From contig CAYTVY010000014.1 in the NCBI GenBank assembly GCA_964441925.1, positions 1 to 28,894 on the forward strand: DNA of 28,894 nucleotides. Reading direction: 5' to 3'. Every line of letters begins with the position of its first letter. The first letter of the stretch is position 1. Positions 21,005 through 28,894 of this stretch are shown here, one piece after another. Under the pieces are notes generated by a model. The model made no database searches and had not been told where the DNA came from. It worked only from the letters and a program-made list of their open reading frames with translations. The position numbers were made by a program, and so were the translations under genes. This stretch comes from Geothermobacter sp964441925 (GTDB lineage Bacteria > Desulfobacterota > Desulfuromonadia > Desulfuromonadales > Geothermobacteraceae).

Positions 21005-22729
21005 ATGTCCGAAAAAGCTATCAAGCCCTGTTTGAAAAACCCCCTGGCACCGTCGGAAGAGGTTGATTTCACCATCCCCGGCGAGATCGCGGGCGAGGCC
21101 GGCCCGTACGAAGAGGTGATGAAGGAGGGCCTGGAGCTGATCCGGCGCCCGATCAAGTCGGTGCCCGTCGCCCAGGTCGAGAAGCAGCACTTCAAGAAGC
21201 GGATGACCGTCTGGGAGCGGATCAAGGTTCTGACCCAGGCCGAACCCAACATCCTGTTCCAGAACTGGGGCAAGAACCTCGACGGCGCCTCCCTGGTGAC
21301 CGGCATCCTCAATATCAACGGCCGCGATGTCGGCATCTACGGCCACGACTTCACCGTCCGGGCCGGCTCCATCGATGCCACCAACGGCCGCAAGCTGGCC
21401 CGGCTGTTCACCATGTGCGGCGAGAAGGGCATTCCGCTGATCGGCATGAACGACTCGGCCGGCGCCTTCGTTCCGGCCGGGGTCGGCGGGCTCGATGGTT
21501 ACGCCGAGGCCTTCACCGCCCTGCGCAAGATCAGCGGCGTGGTGCCGACCATCATGTGCATGTTCGGTTTCAACGCCGGCGGCGGCTCCTACCTGCCGCG
21601 CCAGGGCAGCTTCGTCATCCAGCCGAACGACACCTTCTTCGGCCTGACCGGCCCCGGTGTCGTCAAGTCGGTGCTCGGCGAGGACATCTCGCCCGAGGAT
21701 CTGGGCGGTCCCAAGGTGCACGGCGCCTCCGGCGTCGCCGATCTCACCGTGCCCGACGAGGTGGCGGCCCTGCGCACCGCCCTGCGCCTGCTCAGCTACA
21801 TTCCGGACAACAACCACAGCATGGCGCCCTACCAGCCGACCAGCGACCCGCTGGACCGCAAGACCTGGGAGATCAATACCCTGCTGAAAAAGGCCTTCAA
21901 CTCGCCGACCGGGTTCAACACCCCGTTCGACGTCTCGATCATCATCCAGCAGATCTGCGACCACGGCGACTATTTCGAGATCCAGCCCACCCGTGCCCGG
22001 GAGGCGATCACCGCCTTCGGCCGGCTCGGCGGGCACGTGGTCGGCTTCGTCGCCAACAACTCGGCGGTCGCCTCCGGCCAGATCGACTGCGACTCGGCCC
22101 TGAAGATCGCCCGTTTCGTCCGTTTCTGCAACATCTACAACATTCCGCTGATCTTCATGGAGGACACCACCGGCTTCCTCCCCGGCCGCGAGCAGGAGGC
22201 CCGCGGCATCGTCCAGGCCGGCCGTTCGATGCTCGATGCCATCATCGACGTGCGGACACCGCGCATCCTGCTGATTCTGCGCAACGCCTTCGGCGGCGCC
22301 TACGCCTCCTACAACAACTATCCGACCGGCGCCGACCTGGTGCTCGCCCTGCCCACCACCCGGCTGGCGGTCATGGGGCCGGCCGGCAAGGAGTTCGTCT
22401 ACAAGAGCGAGCTGCGCAAGATCCGCGGTTCGATCAAGCAGCGCATCGCCGAAGGGACGGCCGAGCGGATCAAGGCCGGCATGGACGGCGAGGCGGCCCG
22501 CAAGGACGCCGAGGCGGAAGCGGCCGAATGGCTCAAGGAGCAGGAGGCCCTGCTCAACCAGCGCTACGAGAAAGAGCTGATGAATCCGAAAGAGGGTCTG
22601 GCCCTCGGCTCCATCTCCTCCATCGTCATGCCGACCGACCTGCGCAAGGTTCTGGGCGAGAATCTCCACTTCCTGCTGCGCCACTACAAGCCGAGCGCCT
22701 GGCAGGATGTCCAGCGCGAGTTCCATTGA
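21005..22729 (+). CDS. Acyl-CoA carboxylase, carboxyltransferase subunit
   Basis: A 574-residue carboxyltransferase with two crotonase-like halves. The first half contains GHDFTVRAGSIDATNGRK and the acyl-CoA pocket GGGSYLPR; the second holds AREAITAFGRLGGHVVGFVANNS, EDTTGFLPGREQE and FGGAYASYNN, with the paired GG oxyanion sites seen in propionyl-CoA, methylcrotonyl-CoA and glutaconyl-CoA carboxylases. It moves carboxyl from carboxybiotin to an acyl-CoA. The specificity is not clear: acetyl- or propionyl-CoA are both possible. An 80-residue Glu/Lys/Arg-rich stretch near 475-535 is longer than in PCC beta chains. ATG 21005 has AGAAGGAAG upstream; the frame is open further back but that part is the leader. 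It is followed by its biotin carboxylase. Confidence 0.9.
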   Translation: MSEKAIKPCLKNPLAPSEEVDFTIPGEIAGEAGPYEEVMKEGLELIRRPIKSVPVAQVEKQHFKKRMTVWERIKVLTQAEPNILFQNWGKNLDGASLVTGILNINGRDVGIYGHDFTVRAGSIDATNGRKLARLFTMCGEKGIPLIGMNDSAGAFVPAGVGGLDGYAEAFTALRKISGVVPTIMCMFGFNAGGGSYLPRQGSFVIQPNDTFFGLTGPGVVKSVLGEDISPEDLGGPKVHGASGVADLTVPDEVAALRTALRLLSYIPDNNHSMAPYQPTSDPLDRKTWEINTLLKKAFNSPTGFNTPFDVSIIIQQICDHGDYFEIQPTRAREAITAFGRLGGHVVGFVANNSAVASGQIDCDSALKIARFVRFCNIYNIPLIFMEDTTGFLPGREQEARGIVQAGRSMLDAIIDVRTPRILLILRNAFGGAYASYNNYPTGADLVLALPTTRLAVMGPAGKEFVYKSELRKIRGSIKQRIAEGTAERIKAGMDGEAARKDAEAEAAEWLKEQEALLNQRYEKELMNPKEGLALGSISSIVMPTDLRKVLGENLHFLLRHYKPSAWQDVQREFH

Positions 22730-22749
22730 GAAAGGCAGGCAGGATCGAA

Positions 22750-25665
22750 ATGAAAGCCAACAGAGACTTTGACGTGGAGATGACAGCTATGGCACAGACG
22801 ACCGATTACTATATGAACAATCCGCTGATTCATCGCGACCGCCGGCTGGGCAAGTCGCCGTCGGCCTGGGTCCGCTCCTTTTCCTGCGAAGACCTCAAGC
22901 CGCTGATCGTCTGCCGCGGGCCGATCCGCATGGAGGCGATGACCGTCTACGAGGAAATGGGCATCACCCACTACGGCATCCTGCTGTCGGAGAAGGACTC
23001 CATCGTCTATCCCAACGCCCTGTCGCCCGAGCTGCGCAAGCTGACCGACAACAGCCGGGTTCACCGGGTGCCCGACTATACCGGCGCCACCAAGGAGGAG
23101 CGCGTCCAGCGCATCCAGCAGATCATCGGCATCGCCCTCGACAACGGCTACAACGCCATTTTCGCCGGTTACGGCTTCATGGCCGAGGATGACGAGTTCG
23201 TCCAGGCGATCGAGGATGCCGGGCTGATGTTCATCGGCCCCTGCGCCGCCACCCAGCGCGCCGCCGGCAAGAAGGACGAGGCCAAGCGGACCGCCCTGCA
23301 GGTCGACGTCTCGGTGACGCCGGGCATCGACAATGTCACCGCCCGCACCCTGGTGAGCAAGTATCCCGACCGCGAGGCGCTGCTGGCGCTGGTCAAGGCC
23401 CAGGGGCTGGCCTGCGACGCGAAGGTGCTCGCCGACGAGAACCTGCCGCTCGAGGATCTGGCCGATCACATTCTCGCCGCCTCCTACGAGAAGGGCATCG
23501 ACCTCTTCTCCATCGAGGAGCTCTGCGCCCAGGTGGAGAAGGAGTGTGCCGCCATGTTCCGCCAGTATCCCGGCTCCCGCATCCGCCTCAAGGCGATCGG
23601 TGGTGGCGGCGGCAAGGGCCAGCGGATTCTCGGGGCCTCGATGCTGACCAAGAAGAACCCGACCGACGCCGATATCGCCAGGGCCGCCGCCGAGGCGCCC
23701 GAGCTGGTGCGCGAGGTGCTGCTCGAGGTCAAGGCCAACGGCGTCGGCGACAACAAGAACGTGCTGATCGAGCTGAACATCGAGCAGACCCGGCACAACG
23801 AGATCCAGATGCTCGGCAACGGCACCTGGTGCATCGCCCTCGGCGGCCGTGACTGTTCGCTGCAGATGCACGAGCAGAAGCTGCTCGAGGTGTCGGTCAC
23901 CCAGGAAGGGCTGCGGGTCGAGATCGAGAAGGCGAAGAAGGCCGGCCTGACCGAGCAGGTCAAGGCGCTGGAGACCGACCTGAAGGTGCTCAAACGGATG
24001 GAGGAGGAGTCGGAGCGCTTCGGCGTCGCCGTCGGCCTCGACTCGGCCTCGACCTTCGAGTGCATCGTCGACCGCGACCGGCACTACTTCATGGAGGTCA
24101 ACACCCGCATCCAGGTCGAACACCGGGTCACCGAGCTGGTCTACAGCCTGAAGTTCACCAATCCCGATGATCCCGAGGACTATTTCATCGTCGAGTCGCT
24201 GGTCGAGGCGATGGCCCTGCTGGCCATGCACAAGGACCGCCTGCCGCGGCCGGAGCGGATTCCCCGGTTCGGCGCCGGTGTCGAGGCGCGCCTGAACGCC
24301 ACCGACGCCTCGCTGTCGCCGAGTGCCGGCGGTGTCATCCGCTACTGGTCGAAGCCGATCGAGGGCGAGATCCGTGACGATCAGGGCATCAGCATTCCCA
24401 ACCCGGACACCGGCCTGTTCATGCGCTACCATCTGGCCGGTGCCTACGATTCGAACATCGCCCTGCTGCTGACCAAGGGCGACGACCGCCGGGCCGCCTA
24501 CGAGCACCTGGCCAAGGTGTTGCGCTGCACCACCCTGCGAGGGACCAACCTGGCCACCAATCTCGAGTTCCATTACGGCCTGGTCAACTGGTTCCTCGGC
24601 TGGAACGTCATGGCCAAGCCGACCACCCGCTTCGTCGTCCCCTACCTGACCCTGGTCGGCAAGCTGAAGGAGGAGGCGAACAAGCTCGACGTGGTGCACG
24701 CCTTCCTGGCGATGAAGAAGCACTACGCCAAGCTCTACGCCGACGATCCCGAGGCCGCCAAGGCGGCCTCCGAGACCCTCGACCGCAAGGGTACCCTGCT
24801 CACCCGGCCGATGGAGATTCTGCTGAACGATCCGCACCTGTTGTCGGGCTGGCTCTCCATCAACCGGAAGAACTTCGCCCTCGAGAACGGCAAGGTGGTC
24901 TGGAAGCGCAACCCGCTGGTGCTGGTCGAGGAGACCTACGAATACCTGAACATGACCTGGCGCGAGGATGCGCCCGCGGCCGAGGTCATCTGGGCCCACG
25001 ACCGCGACCTGCTCAGCAGCGCCCTCGACTTCTATGCCCGGCTGCGGGAGACGTTCGGCCTGTCGAAGGACGAGTTCGTCAAGCTGGACCAGATCCTGGC
25101 CAAGCAGAAGCCGCAGGGCGGCTTCGACAAACAGACCTGGAACGCCATCCGCTCGGCGCATGTCGGCTATACCATGGGCAACGAGCTGCTCGGCATCCTC
25201 TTCCTCGTCGCGGAGAAGACCGATTTCTACGATTTCCGGGTCGAGGACAACCTGGACGTCACCATTCCCGACTACCTGAACGATCCGGATCTGCAGGCGG
25301 CGATGAAGAAGGTGCTGGTACCGCCGCCGGCCACCAAGGCGGACGAGATCGTCACTCCGGGTGGCGGCATGTACTACGCCCAGGAGGCGCCCGGCATGCC
25401 GCCCTTCGTCAAGGAGGGGGACCACGTGGAGAAGGGGCAGCCCCTCTTCATCCTCGAGGTCATGAAGATGTTCAACAAGATTCCGGCGCCCTTCTCCTGC
25501 ACCATCGACAAGGTGCTGATCGACGGCACCGAAGGGGTCATCGTGCAGAAGGGCCAGCCGATCTTCAAGGTGACTCCGGACGAGAAGTTCGTCGAGGTCG
25601 ATCCGAAAGAACTGGAGCGGCAGCGGCGGGCCACCACCGAGGAGTACCTGCAGGCGGTGCTCTAG
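22750..25665 (+). CDS. Biotin carboxylase with C-terminal biotinyl domain (acyl-CoA carboxylase alpha subunit), divergent long form
   Basis: A 971-residue protein with an N-terminal biotin-carboxylase fold (start near residue 50), an ATP-grasp domain with the glycine loop AIGGGGGKGQR (282-292), metal and bicarbonate residues in FMEVNTRIQVEHRVTE (447-462), a long middle region without a recognised domain (about 560-870) and a C-terminal biotinyl domain with EVMKM, Lys906 being the expected biotin site. It would carboxylate its own biotin and pass it to the CT protein encoded 20 bp upstream. There are extra blocks of about 80 residues before the glycine loop (190-275) and about 45 charged residues at 385-430, absent from AccC. 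The start is uncertain: ATG 22750, 22780 and 22789 are all in frame, the last having GGAG 10 nt upstream. Confidence 0.9.
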   Translation: MKANRDFDVEMTAMAQTTDYYMNNPLIHRDRRLGKSPSAWVRSFSCEDLKPLIVCRGPIRMEAMTVYEEMGITHYGILLSEKDSIVYPNALSPELRKLTDNSRVHRVPDYTGATKEERVQRIQQIIGIALDNGYNAIFAGYGFMAEDDEFVQAIEDAGLMFIGPCAATQRAAGKKDEAKRTALQVDVSVTPGIDNVTARTLVSKYPDREALLALVKAQGLACDAKVLADENLPLEDLADHILAASYEKGIDLFSIEELCAQVEKECAAMFRQYPGSRIRLKAIGGGGGKGQRILGASMLTKKNPTDADIARAAAEAPELVREVLLEVKANGVGDNKNVLIELNIEQTRHNEIQMLGNGTWCIALGGRDCSLQMHEQKLLEVSVTQEGLRVEIEKAKKAGLTEQVKALETDLKVLKRMEEESERFGVAVGLDSASTFECIVDRDRHYFMEVNTRIQVEHRVTELVYSLKFTNPDDPEDYFIVESLVEAMALLAMHKDRLPRPERIPRFGAGVEARLNATDASLSPSAGGVIRYWSKPIEGEIRDDQGISIPNPDTGLFMRYHLAGAYDSNIALLLTKGDDRRAAYEHLAKVLRCTTLRGTNLATNLEFHYGLVNWFLGWNVMAKPTTRFVVPYLTLVGKLKEEANKLDVVHAFLAMKKHYAKLYADDPEAAKAASETLDRKGTLLTRPMEILLNDPHLLSGWLSINRKNFALENGKVVWKRNPLVLVEETYEYLNMTWREDAPAAEVIWAHDRDLLSSALDFYARLRETFGLSKDEFVKLDQILAKQKPQGGFDKQTWNAIRSAHVGYTMGNELLGILFLVAEKTDFYDFRVEDNLDVTIPDYLNDPDLQAAMKKVLVPPPATKADEIVTPGGGMYYAQEAPGMPPFVKEGDHVEKGQPLFILEVMKMFNKIPAPFSCTIDKVLIDGTEGVIVQKGQPIFKVTPDEKFVEVDPKELERQRRATTEEYLQAVL

Positions 25666-25694
25666 CACCGGCTCAGCCGCGATGGCGCGCAGAA

Positions 25695-25725
25695 CGCCCC
25701 CGTCGGTCCCGGACCGGCGGGGGCG
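25695..25725. terminator. Hairpin terminator after the carboxylase operon
   Basis: A 13-bp GC-rich stem (CGCCCCCGTCGGT with ACCGGCGGGGGCG, one G-U pair) around a 5-nt loop, 30 bp after the stop, followed by CCTCTGTTT. It may serve the zinc-ribbon gene from the other strand too. Confidence 0.8.
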
Positions 25726-25779
25726 CCTCTGTTTCCGGGATGGGGCGGTTCCTCGGTTTTGAGAGAAGGGTTTCGGGTC

Positions 25780-25998
25780 TCAGCCGGCGGGGCAGTTGTA
25801 GTCGTCGCCCTCGACCCGTTCGCTGCCCGCCTCGAGGAAGGAGTCGGGCTGCGGCTCCTCGATGACGGTGACCTTGCCGTGGTTGACCGACCAGAGGGCC
25901 TGGCAGACCCGGCAGCGGCGCAGCTCCTCGTCGAGGCCGTTGCTGTGGACGTTCAGTTCGAGGACCGATTCGTGGCTCTTGCAGACCGGACAGCGCAT
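25780..25998 (-). CDS. Small zinc-ribbon-like protein
   Basis: A 72-residue protein with two CxxC knuckles, C3-PV-C6 and C29-RV-C32, at the spacing of a zinc ribbon. Between them is a hydrophobic and acidic stretch (SVLELNVHSNGLDEELRR), and after them QALWSVNHGKVTVIEEP. The C-terminal part is acidic. No specific family is recognised. ATG 25998 is preceded by GGGGAGG. It lies alone on the minus strand, 129 bp after mqnD, so it could be read from mqnD or from its own promoter. Confidence 0.7.
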   Translation of the reverse strand: MRCPVCKSHESVLELNVHSNGLDEELRRCRVCQALWSVNHGKVTVIEEPQPDSFLEAGSERVEGDDYNCPAG

Positions 25999-26127
25999 GG
26001 CAGCCTCCCCTGTCAGAGGGCCGGGTGGGGCTGGCGGGCGGGAAGCGGAGAGAAGCCCCGGTACCCGAAGGCCCGAGGAAAGATCTCCTCTCATTCTAGC
26101 AGTTGCCGCAGGGGGTGCAAGAAACGG

Positions 26128-26961
26128 TCAGTCGATGAACAGTGGCAGGTCGCAGGGCGGAATCAGCCCCCCGTCCTCGGCCCTTTGCAACAGCAGGCGC
26201 ACCGCCCTTTCCCCCTCGGTGCCGAGTTCCCGGGAGAAATCGTTGACATAAAGGGCGATGTGTTGCTTGACCACCTCTTCCTCCATCTCCTGGGCATGGC
26301 GCAGGATGTAGTCGCGGGGTGCTTCCGGATGGGCGAAGGCGTGCTCGACACTGCGGCGGATGGCGCCGTCGACTTGCCGGATGGTCTCCGCTTTGAGGCT
26401 GCGCCGGGCGAGGATGCCCCCGAGAGGAATGGGGCAGCCGGTTTCCTCCTCCCACCACCGGCCGAGGTCGAGCAGGCTGATCAGGCCGTAGCGCGGGTAG
26501 GTGAAGCGTGATTCGTGAATGATCACCCCGGCGGCGCAGTGCCCGGCGGCCACCGCCGGCATGATGCGGTCGAAGGGCATGGCCACCGTCTGCTTGAGGC
26601 CGTCGGCGCAGAGCCGCAGCAGCAGACTGGCCGTGGTCAGTTCGCCGGGGATGGCGACCGGCCGTTGCCGCAGATCGGCCATGGTCGTACCGGGCCGGGC
26701 CACCAGCAGGGGGCCGCAGCCGCGGCCCAGCGCTCCGCCGCTGCGCAGCAGGACATAGTCGCGGCGCAGGTGGCCGAAGGCATGGTAGGAGATTTTCGTC
26801 AGGTCGAGCACGGCCCGGCGGGCCAGCTGGTTGAGGGTCTCGACATCCTCCAGCCGGGCCCGGACGGCCGGGGCGTCCGGCAGCAGGCCGTGCACCAGGG
26901 CGTGAAAGATGAAGGTGTCGTTGGGGCAGGGAGAGAATCCGAGGGTCAGGGTGTCAGTCAT
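26128..26961 (-). CDS. mqnD: 1,4-dihydroxy-6-naphthoate synthase, menaquinone biosynthesis MqnD
   Basis: A 277-residue periplasmic-binding-protein-like enzyme, made without a signal peptide, that acts late in the futalosine pathway to convert cyclic de-hypoxanthine futalosine into 1,4-dihydroxy-6-naphthoate. The start motif LGFSPCPNDTFIFHAL (6-21) is diagnostic; further family stretches are LTKISYHAFGHL, PGELTTASLLLRL, AGVIIHESRFTY and GCPIPLGGILARR. ATG 26961 overlaps the mqnB stop by 8 nt, so both are co-translated. The length is normal. Confidence 0.93.
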   Translation of the reverse strand: MTDTLTLGFSPCPNDTFIFHALVHGLLPDAPAVRARLEDVETLNQLARRAVLDLTKISYHAFGHLRRDYVLLRSGGALGRGCGPLLVARPGTTMADLRQRPVAIPGELTTASLLLRLCADGLKQTVAMPFDRIMPAVAAGHCAAGVIIHESRFTYPRYGLISLLDLGRWWEEETGCPIPLGGILARRSLKAETIRQVDGAIRRSVEHAFAHPEAPRDYILRHAQEMEEEVVKQHIALYVNDFSRELGTEGERAVRLLLQRAEDGGLIPPCDLPLFID

Positions 26962-27688
26962 CGTTGCCTCCCGGCCAGGTTGCGAGCAGGTGCCGCACCG
27001 CCTGCTGGGCGATCGCCACGGCTTTTGGCAGGTCCCAGTTCTGCCGCTGCCGGCGGGCGGCGAGGTTGGAGATGCCGCGCAGCTCGAGCAGGGGTACCCC
27101 GAAGCGTCGGGCGACCAGCGCCAGGGCGCCCCCTTCCATGTTTTCGCAGATGCCGCCGCTGGCGGCGGCCCGTGCCTGCCCCTGCCGGTCGGTGCCGGTG
27201 CAGGTGGAGACGGTGACGAACGTGCCGCCGGCAAAACCGCGGCCGTCGGTCGCAACGAGGTCCATCAGCCGTTTTCGTGCCTGCCGGAACAGCCGGTCGT
27301 CGAGGGGGATGCGGTTGAACAGGGGCGGGTCTTCCAGCAGCGGCAGCCCGAGCCGCTGCAGATCGAGAAAACCCTCCGGCGCGTCGCTTCCCTCGTCGAG
27401 CAGCACTTCCGCCTCGGCCAGGGCGAGATCGCCGATCCGCAGGCCGCTGCCGGCATAGGCGCCGCCGCAGCCGAACAGCAGGCAGGCCTCGGGGCGCCGT
27501 CCGGCCAGATAGCAGGCGGCCGCCGCCGCGGCGTTGGCCTTGCCGGGCCCGGTGAGCACCAGTTCCACCGGCCGTCCGGCGAGCCGGCCGTGAAAGAGGG
27601 GAAAACGTCCGGGCAGGGTGCCGGCCGGGTTCAGCTCCTCCGCCAGCTGGCGGGCCTCGACGGACATGGCGGCAAACAGGACGATCAT
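26954..27688 (-). CDS. mqnB: Futalosine hydrolase MqnB
   Basis: A 244-residue nucleosidase of the MTA/SAH family that splits futalosine into hypoxanthine and dehypoxanthinyl futalosine in menaquinone synthesis. The family signature is visible: MIVLFAAMSVEAR at the start, LTGPGKANAAAAAACYL (48-64), FGCGGAYAGSGLRIGDL and the active-site NMEGGALALVARRFGVPLLELRGISNLA, with Glu in NMEG and Asp or Asn in ISN. Usual family enzymes have SD in place of SN, as in futalosine hydrolases. Linkage to mqnD supports the futalosine role rather than plain MTA/SAH nucleosidase. ATG 27688 is 24 bp after the upstream gene. Confidence 0.93.
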   Translation of the reverse strand: MIVLFAAMSVEARQLAEELNPAGTLPGRFPLFHGRLAGRPVELVLTGPGKANAAAAAACYLAGRRPEACLLFGCGGAYAGSGLRIGDLALAEAEVLLDEGSDAPEGFLDLQRLGLPLLEDPPLFNRIPLDDRLFRQARKRLMDLVATDGRGFAGGTFVTVSTCTGTDRQGQARAAASGGICENMEGGALALVARRFGVPLLELRGISNLAARRQRQNWDLPKAVAIAQQAVRHLLATWPGGNDD

Positions 27689-27712
27689 GGCGTGAAAGGG
27701 ACGGGCCGGATG

Positions 27713-28804
27713 TCAGGCCGGGCGGTACCAGCCGGTCCGGATCAGGTCGCGGCGCAGGCTGGTTCCCTGGTTGCGGGTGACCCCCTGGTACCAGAAACGC
27801 TCGCTGCGCAGTTTGATGTTTCCGGGGGCGTCGAGCCTCTTGCGGCGATCGACCAGGACCTGCCGGAAGCGCCGGTCGGGCTCGGCGAGAATCGTCTCCA
27901 GCTTGTCGCGCAGTTCCTCCGGAACGCCTTCGATGACGTACTGGATCAGGTCACGCAGCTTCAGCCCCTGCTGGTATTCCCAGAGGTCGCCCTCGAACAG
28001 GCGGTCGCATTCGTCGACGAAGTCGTTCCAGTCGAGCAGGATGGCGCCGAAGTCCTCCTCGGCGTAGTCGGCGAACTCTGCGTGCTGGCGCAGCCGCTGC
28101 TCGATCAGGTCCTGCTCCCGGCGTGAAAGGTAGAAGGAAAGTTCGCCGTCCTCCACCCGGTACATGTCGAGCCGGTCGACCAGCTGCTGGCAGAAGACCT
28201 GGAAATCGAGTTCGCGACGGGACAGGACGGCCAGTTCGGGAGGAAGCTGGTTGCGCCGGAAGCACTGCAGGGAGAGATGGTCGTGGCCGAAGTCGGCCGG
28301 AAAGACCAGCTCCGGATTGTGCGGGACGCCTTCCCGGGCGAAAAGGCTGGTGGCCTGCAGGTGGTTGCCGGTGAAACAGGTGAAAATCTTTTCCTCGGAG
28401 AAGAAGATCTCGATGCCCAGCCGGTTGTTGGCCAGGCCGAAACCGACGAAGCCGTCATGGATCAGCCGGGGCAGATAGCGCTGCAGCTCCCTGAGCAGTT
28501 CCCCGGTCGGCAGGTAGGGCGAATAGAAGACGGCCGGTTCGCCCTGGGCGTGCTCGTCGCCGTTCCACTCGTCGAGATAGAATTCGAGGATCAGAAAGGA
28601 CTCGTCGGGCAGCAGGGTCCGGGCGAAGCGCCGGAAGAGCCCTTCCATCCGCCCGGCGCCGACCATCGCCGTCAGCCGGTAGGAGTCGGGACAGTCCTCC
28701 AGCGGGGAGAAGGTGTAGCCTTCCGCCAGCCGGCGCCGGTAGCGGCGCAGCTCGCGCGGCCAGGGCTGGATGCCGAGGGGAAAGTCGAACGCGCTCGGTG
28801 TCAA
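27713..28804 (-). CDS. Conserved-looking protein of unknown function upstream of mqnB
   Basis: A protein of 363 residues if it starts at TTG 28804, where GGAAGGA lies at good spacing. GTG 28882 would give 389 residues, but that extension is Pro/Arg-rich and likely untranslated. I recognise no domain. It is soluble, acidic in parts and without a signal peptide. Recurrent patterns are FDFPLGIQPWPRELRRYRRRLAEGYTFSP near the start, FLILEFYLDEWNGDE, VGFGLANNRLGIEIFFSEEKIFTCFTGN, and an acidic DYAEEDFGAILLDWNDFVDECDRLFEGDLWEYQQGLKLRDL. It precedes mqnB by 24 bp, so it may be co-transcribed with the menaquinone genes, but a role there is not supported by sequence. Confidence 0.65.
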   Translation of the reverse strand: MTPSAFDFPLGIQPWPRELRRYRRRLAEGYTFSPLEDCPDSYRLTAMVGAGRMEGLFRRFARTLLPDESFLILEFYLDEWNGDEHAQGEPAVFYSPYLPTGELLRELQRYLPRLIHDGFVGFGLANNRLGIEIFFSEEKIFTCFTGNHLQATSLFAREGVPHNPELVFPADFGHDHLSLQCFRRNQLPPELAVLSRRELDFQVFCQQLVDRLDMYRVEDGELSFYLSRREQDLIEQRLRQHAEFADYAEEDFGAILLDWNDFVDECDRLFEGDLWEYQQGLKLRDLIQYVIEGVPEELRDKLETILAEPDRRFRQVLVDRRKRLDAPGNIKLRSERFWYQGVTRNQGTSLRRDLIRTGWYRPA

Positions 28805-28894
28805 GATCGGATCCTTCCGGAAGGGGTCGGTCGGGGGCGGGTCGGAGCCACGCAACGCCCGCCGGCCCGGACTCTCCGGCACGCCGCCGGATAG

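Noticed and set aside
22684..25668. Very long open frame of 994 codons on the minus strand opposite the biotin carboxylase
   Set aside because: It mirrors the codon bias of the real gene in GC-rich DNA, its translation is low-complexity Leu/Gly/Asp/His-rich with no domain, and the plus strand carries clear catalytic motifs.
28805..28894. GTG 28882 as the start of the last gene
   Set aside because: The extension is Pro/Arg-rich without pattern, and a ribosome site with TTG 28804 precedes the well-structured part.

Overview
This is a GC-rich chromosomal window with tightly packed operons. The gene content suggests a member of the Desulfuromonadales/Geobacter group or a close relative: a nickel operator of the delta-proteobacterial type (GTGTTAC-N14-GTAACAC), the futalosine route to menaquinone, a type I-beta DAHP synthase and a long-form SerA. 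That placement is an inference from gene content, because no 16S gene or other taxonomic marker lies here. I see no phage, insertion sequence or CRISPR array.

Layout. 2-685: 3' part of a TSUP-family permease. 754-3880: zinc uptake, with zur-znuC-znuB on the minus strand, znuA divergent, and a Zur box between them. 4170-5066: HtpX-like membrane protease. 5071-11395: a minus-strand nickel-uptake operon read from a promoter near 11395, in the order outer-membrane porin, NikK-like DUF4198 protein, two small secreted proteins that together make a split NikL, NikM, NikQ and a tandem-fused NikO ATPase with a histidine-rich tail. 11485-11608: tRNA-Phe and its terminator. 11760-13990: otsB-otsA (trehalose). 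14269-15554: a Phe-rich leader peptide and terminator (attenuator) ahead of DAHP synthase. 15575-20708: a small four-Cys protein, DUF1015, serC, a thioesterase and serA (serine synthesis). 21005-25665: a two-gene biotin-dependent acyl-CoA carboxylase. 25780-28804: minus-strand zinc-ribbon protein, mqnD, mqnB and an unrecognised protein.

The nickel operon is the most interesting block. A sigma70-like promoter carries a NikR palindrome across its -10 region. The operon supplies a porin, three secreted proteins (at least two predicted to start with His after signal-peptide cleavage), the NikM/NikQ membrane proteins and one polypeptide holding both ATPase domains plus 28 His in its last 73 residues. 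Together these would form a nickel route through both membranes. The attenuator before DAHP synthase is the second notable find: 7 Phe codons in a 27-codon leader, followed by a terminator and a possible antiterminator pairing.

Both N runs (5998-6097 and 17283-17382) are exactly 100 N and are flanked by exact 55-bp direct repeats. This is the mark of contigs that overlap by one k-mer but were joined with a fixed gap. Removing 155 bases at the first gap restores one continuous nikO reading frame, and serC is intact downstream of the second, so neither is likely to be a real gap or duplication.
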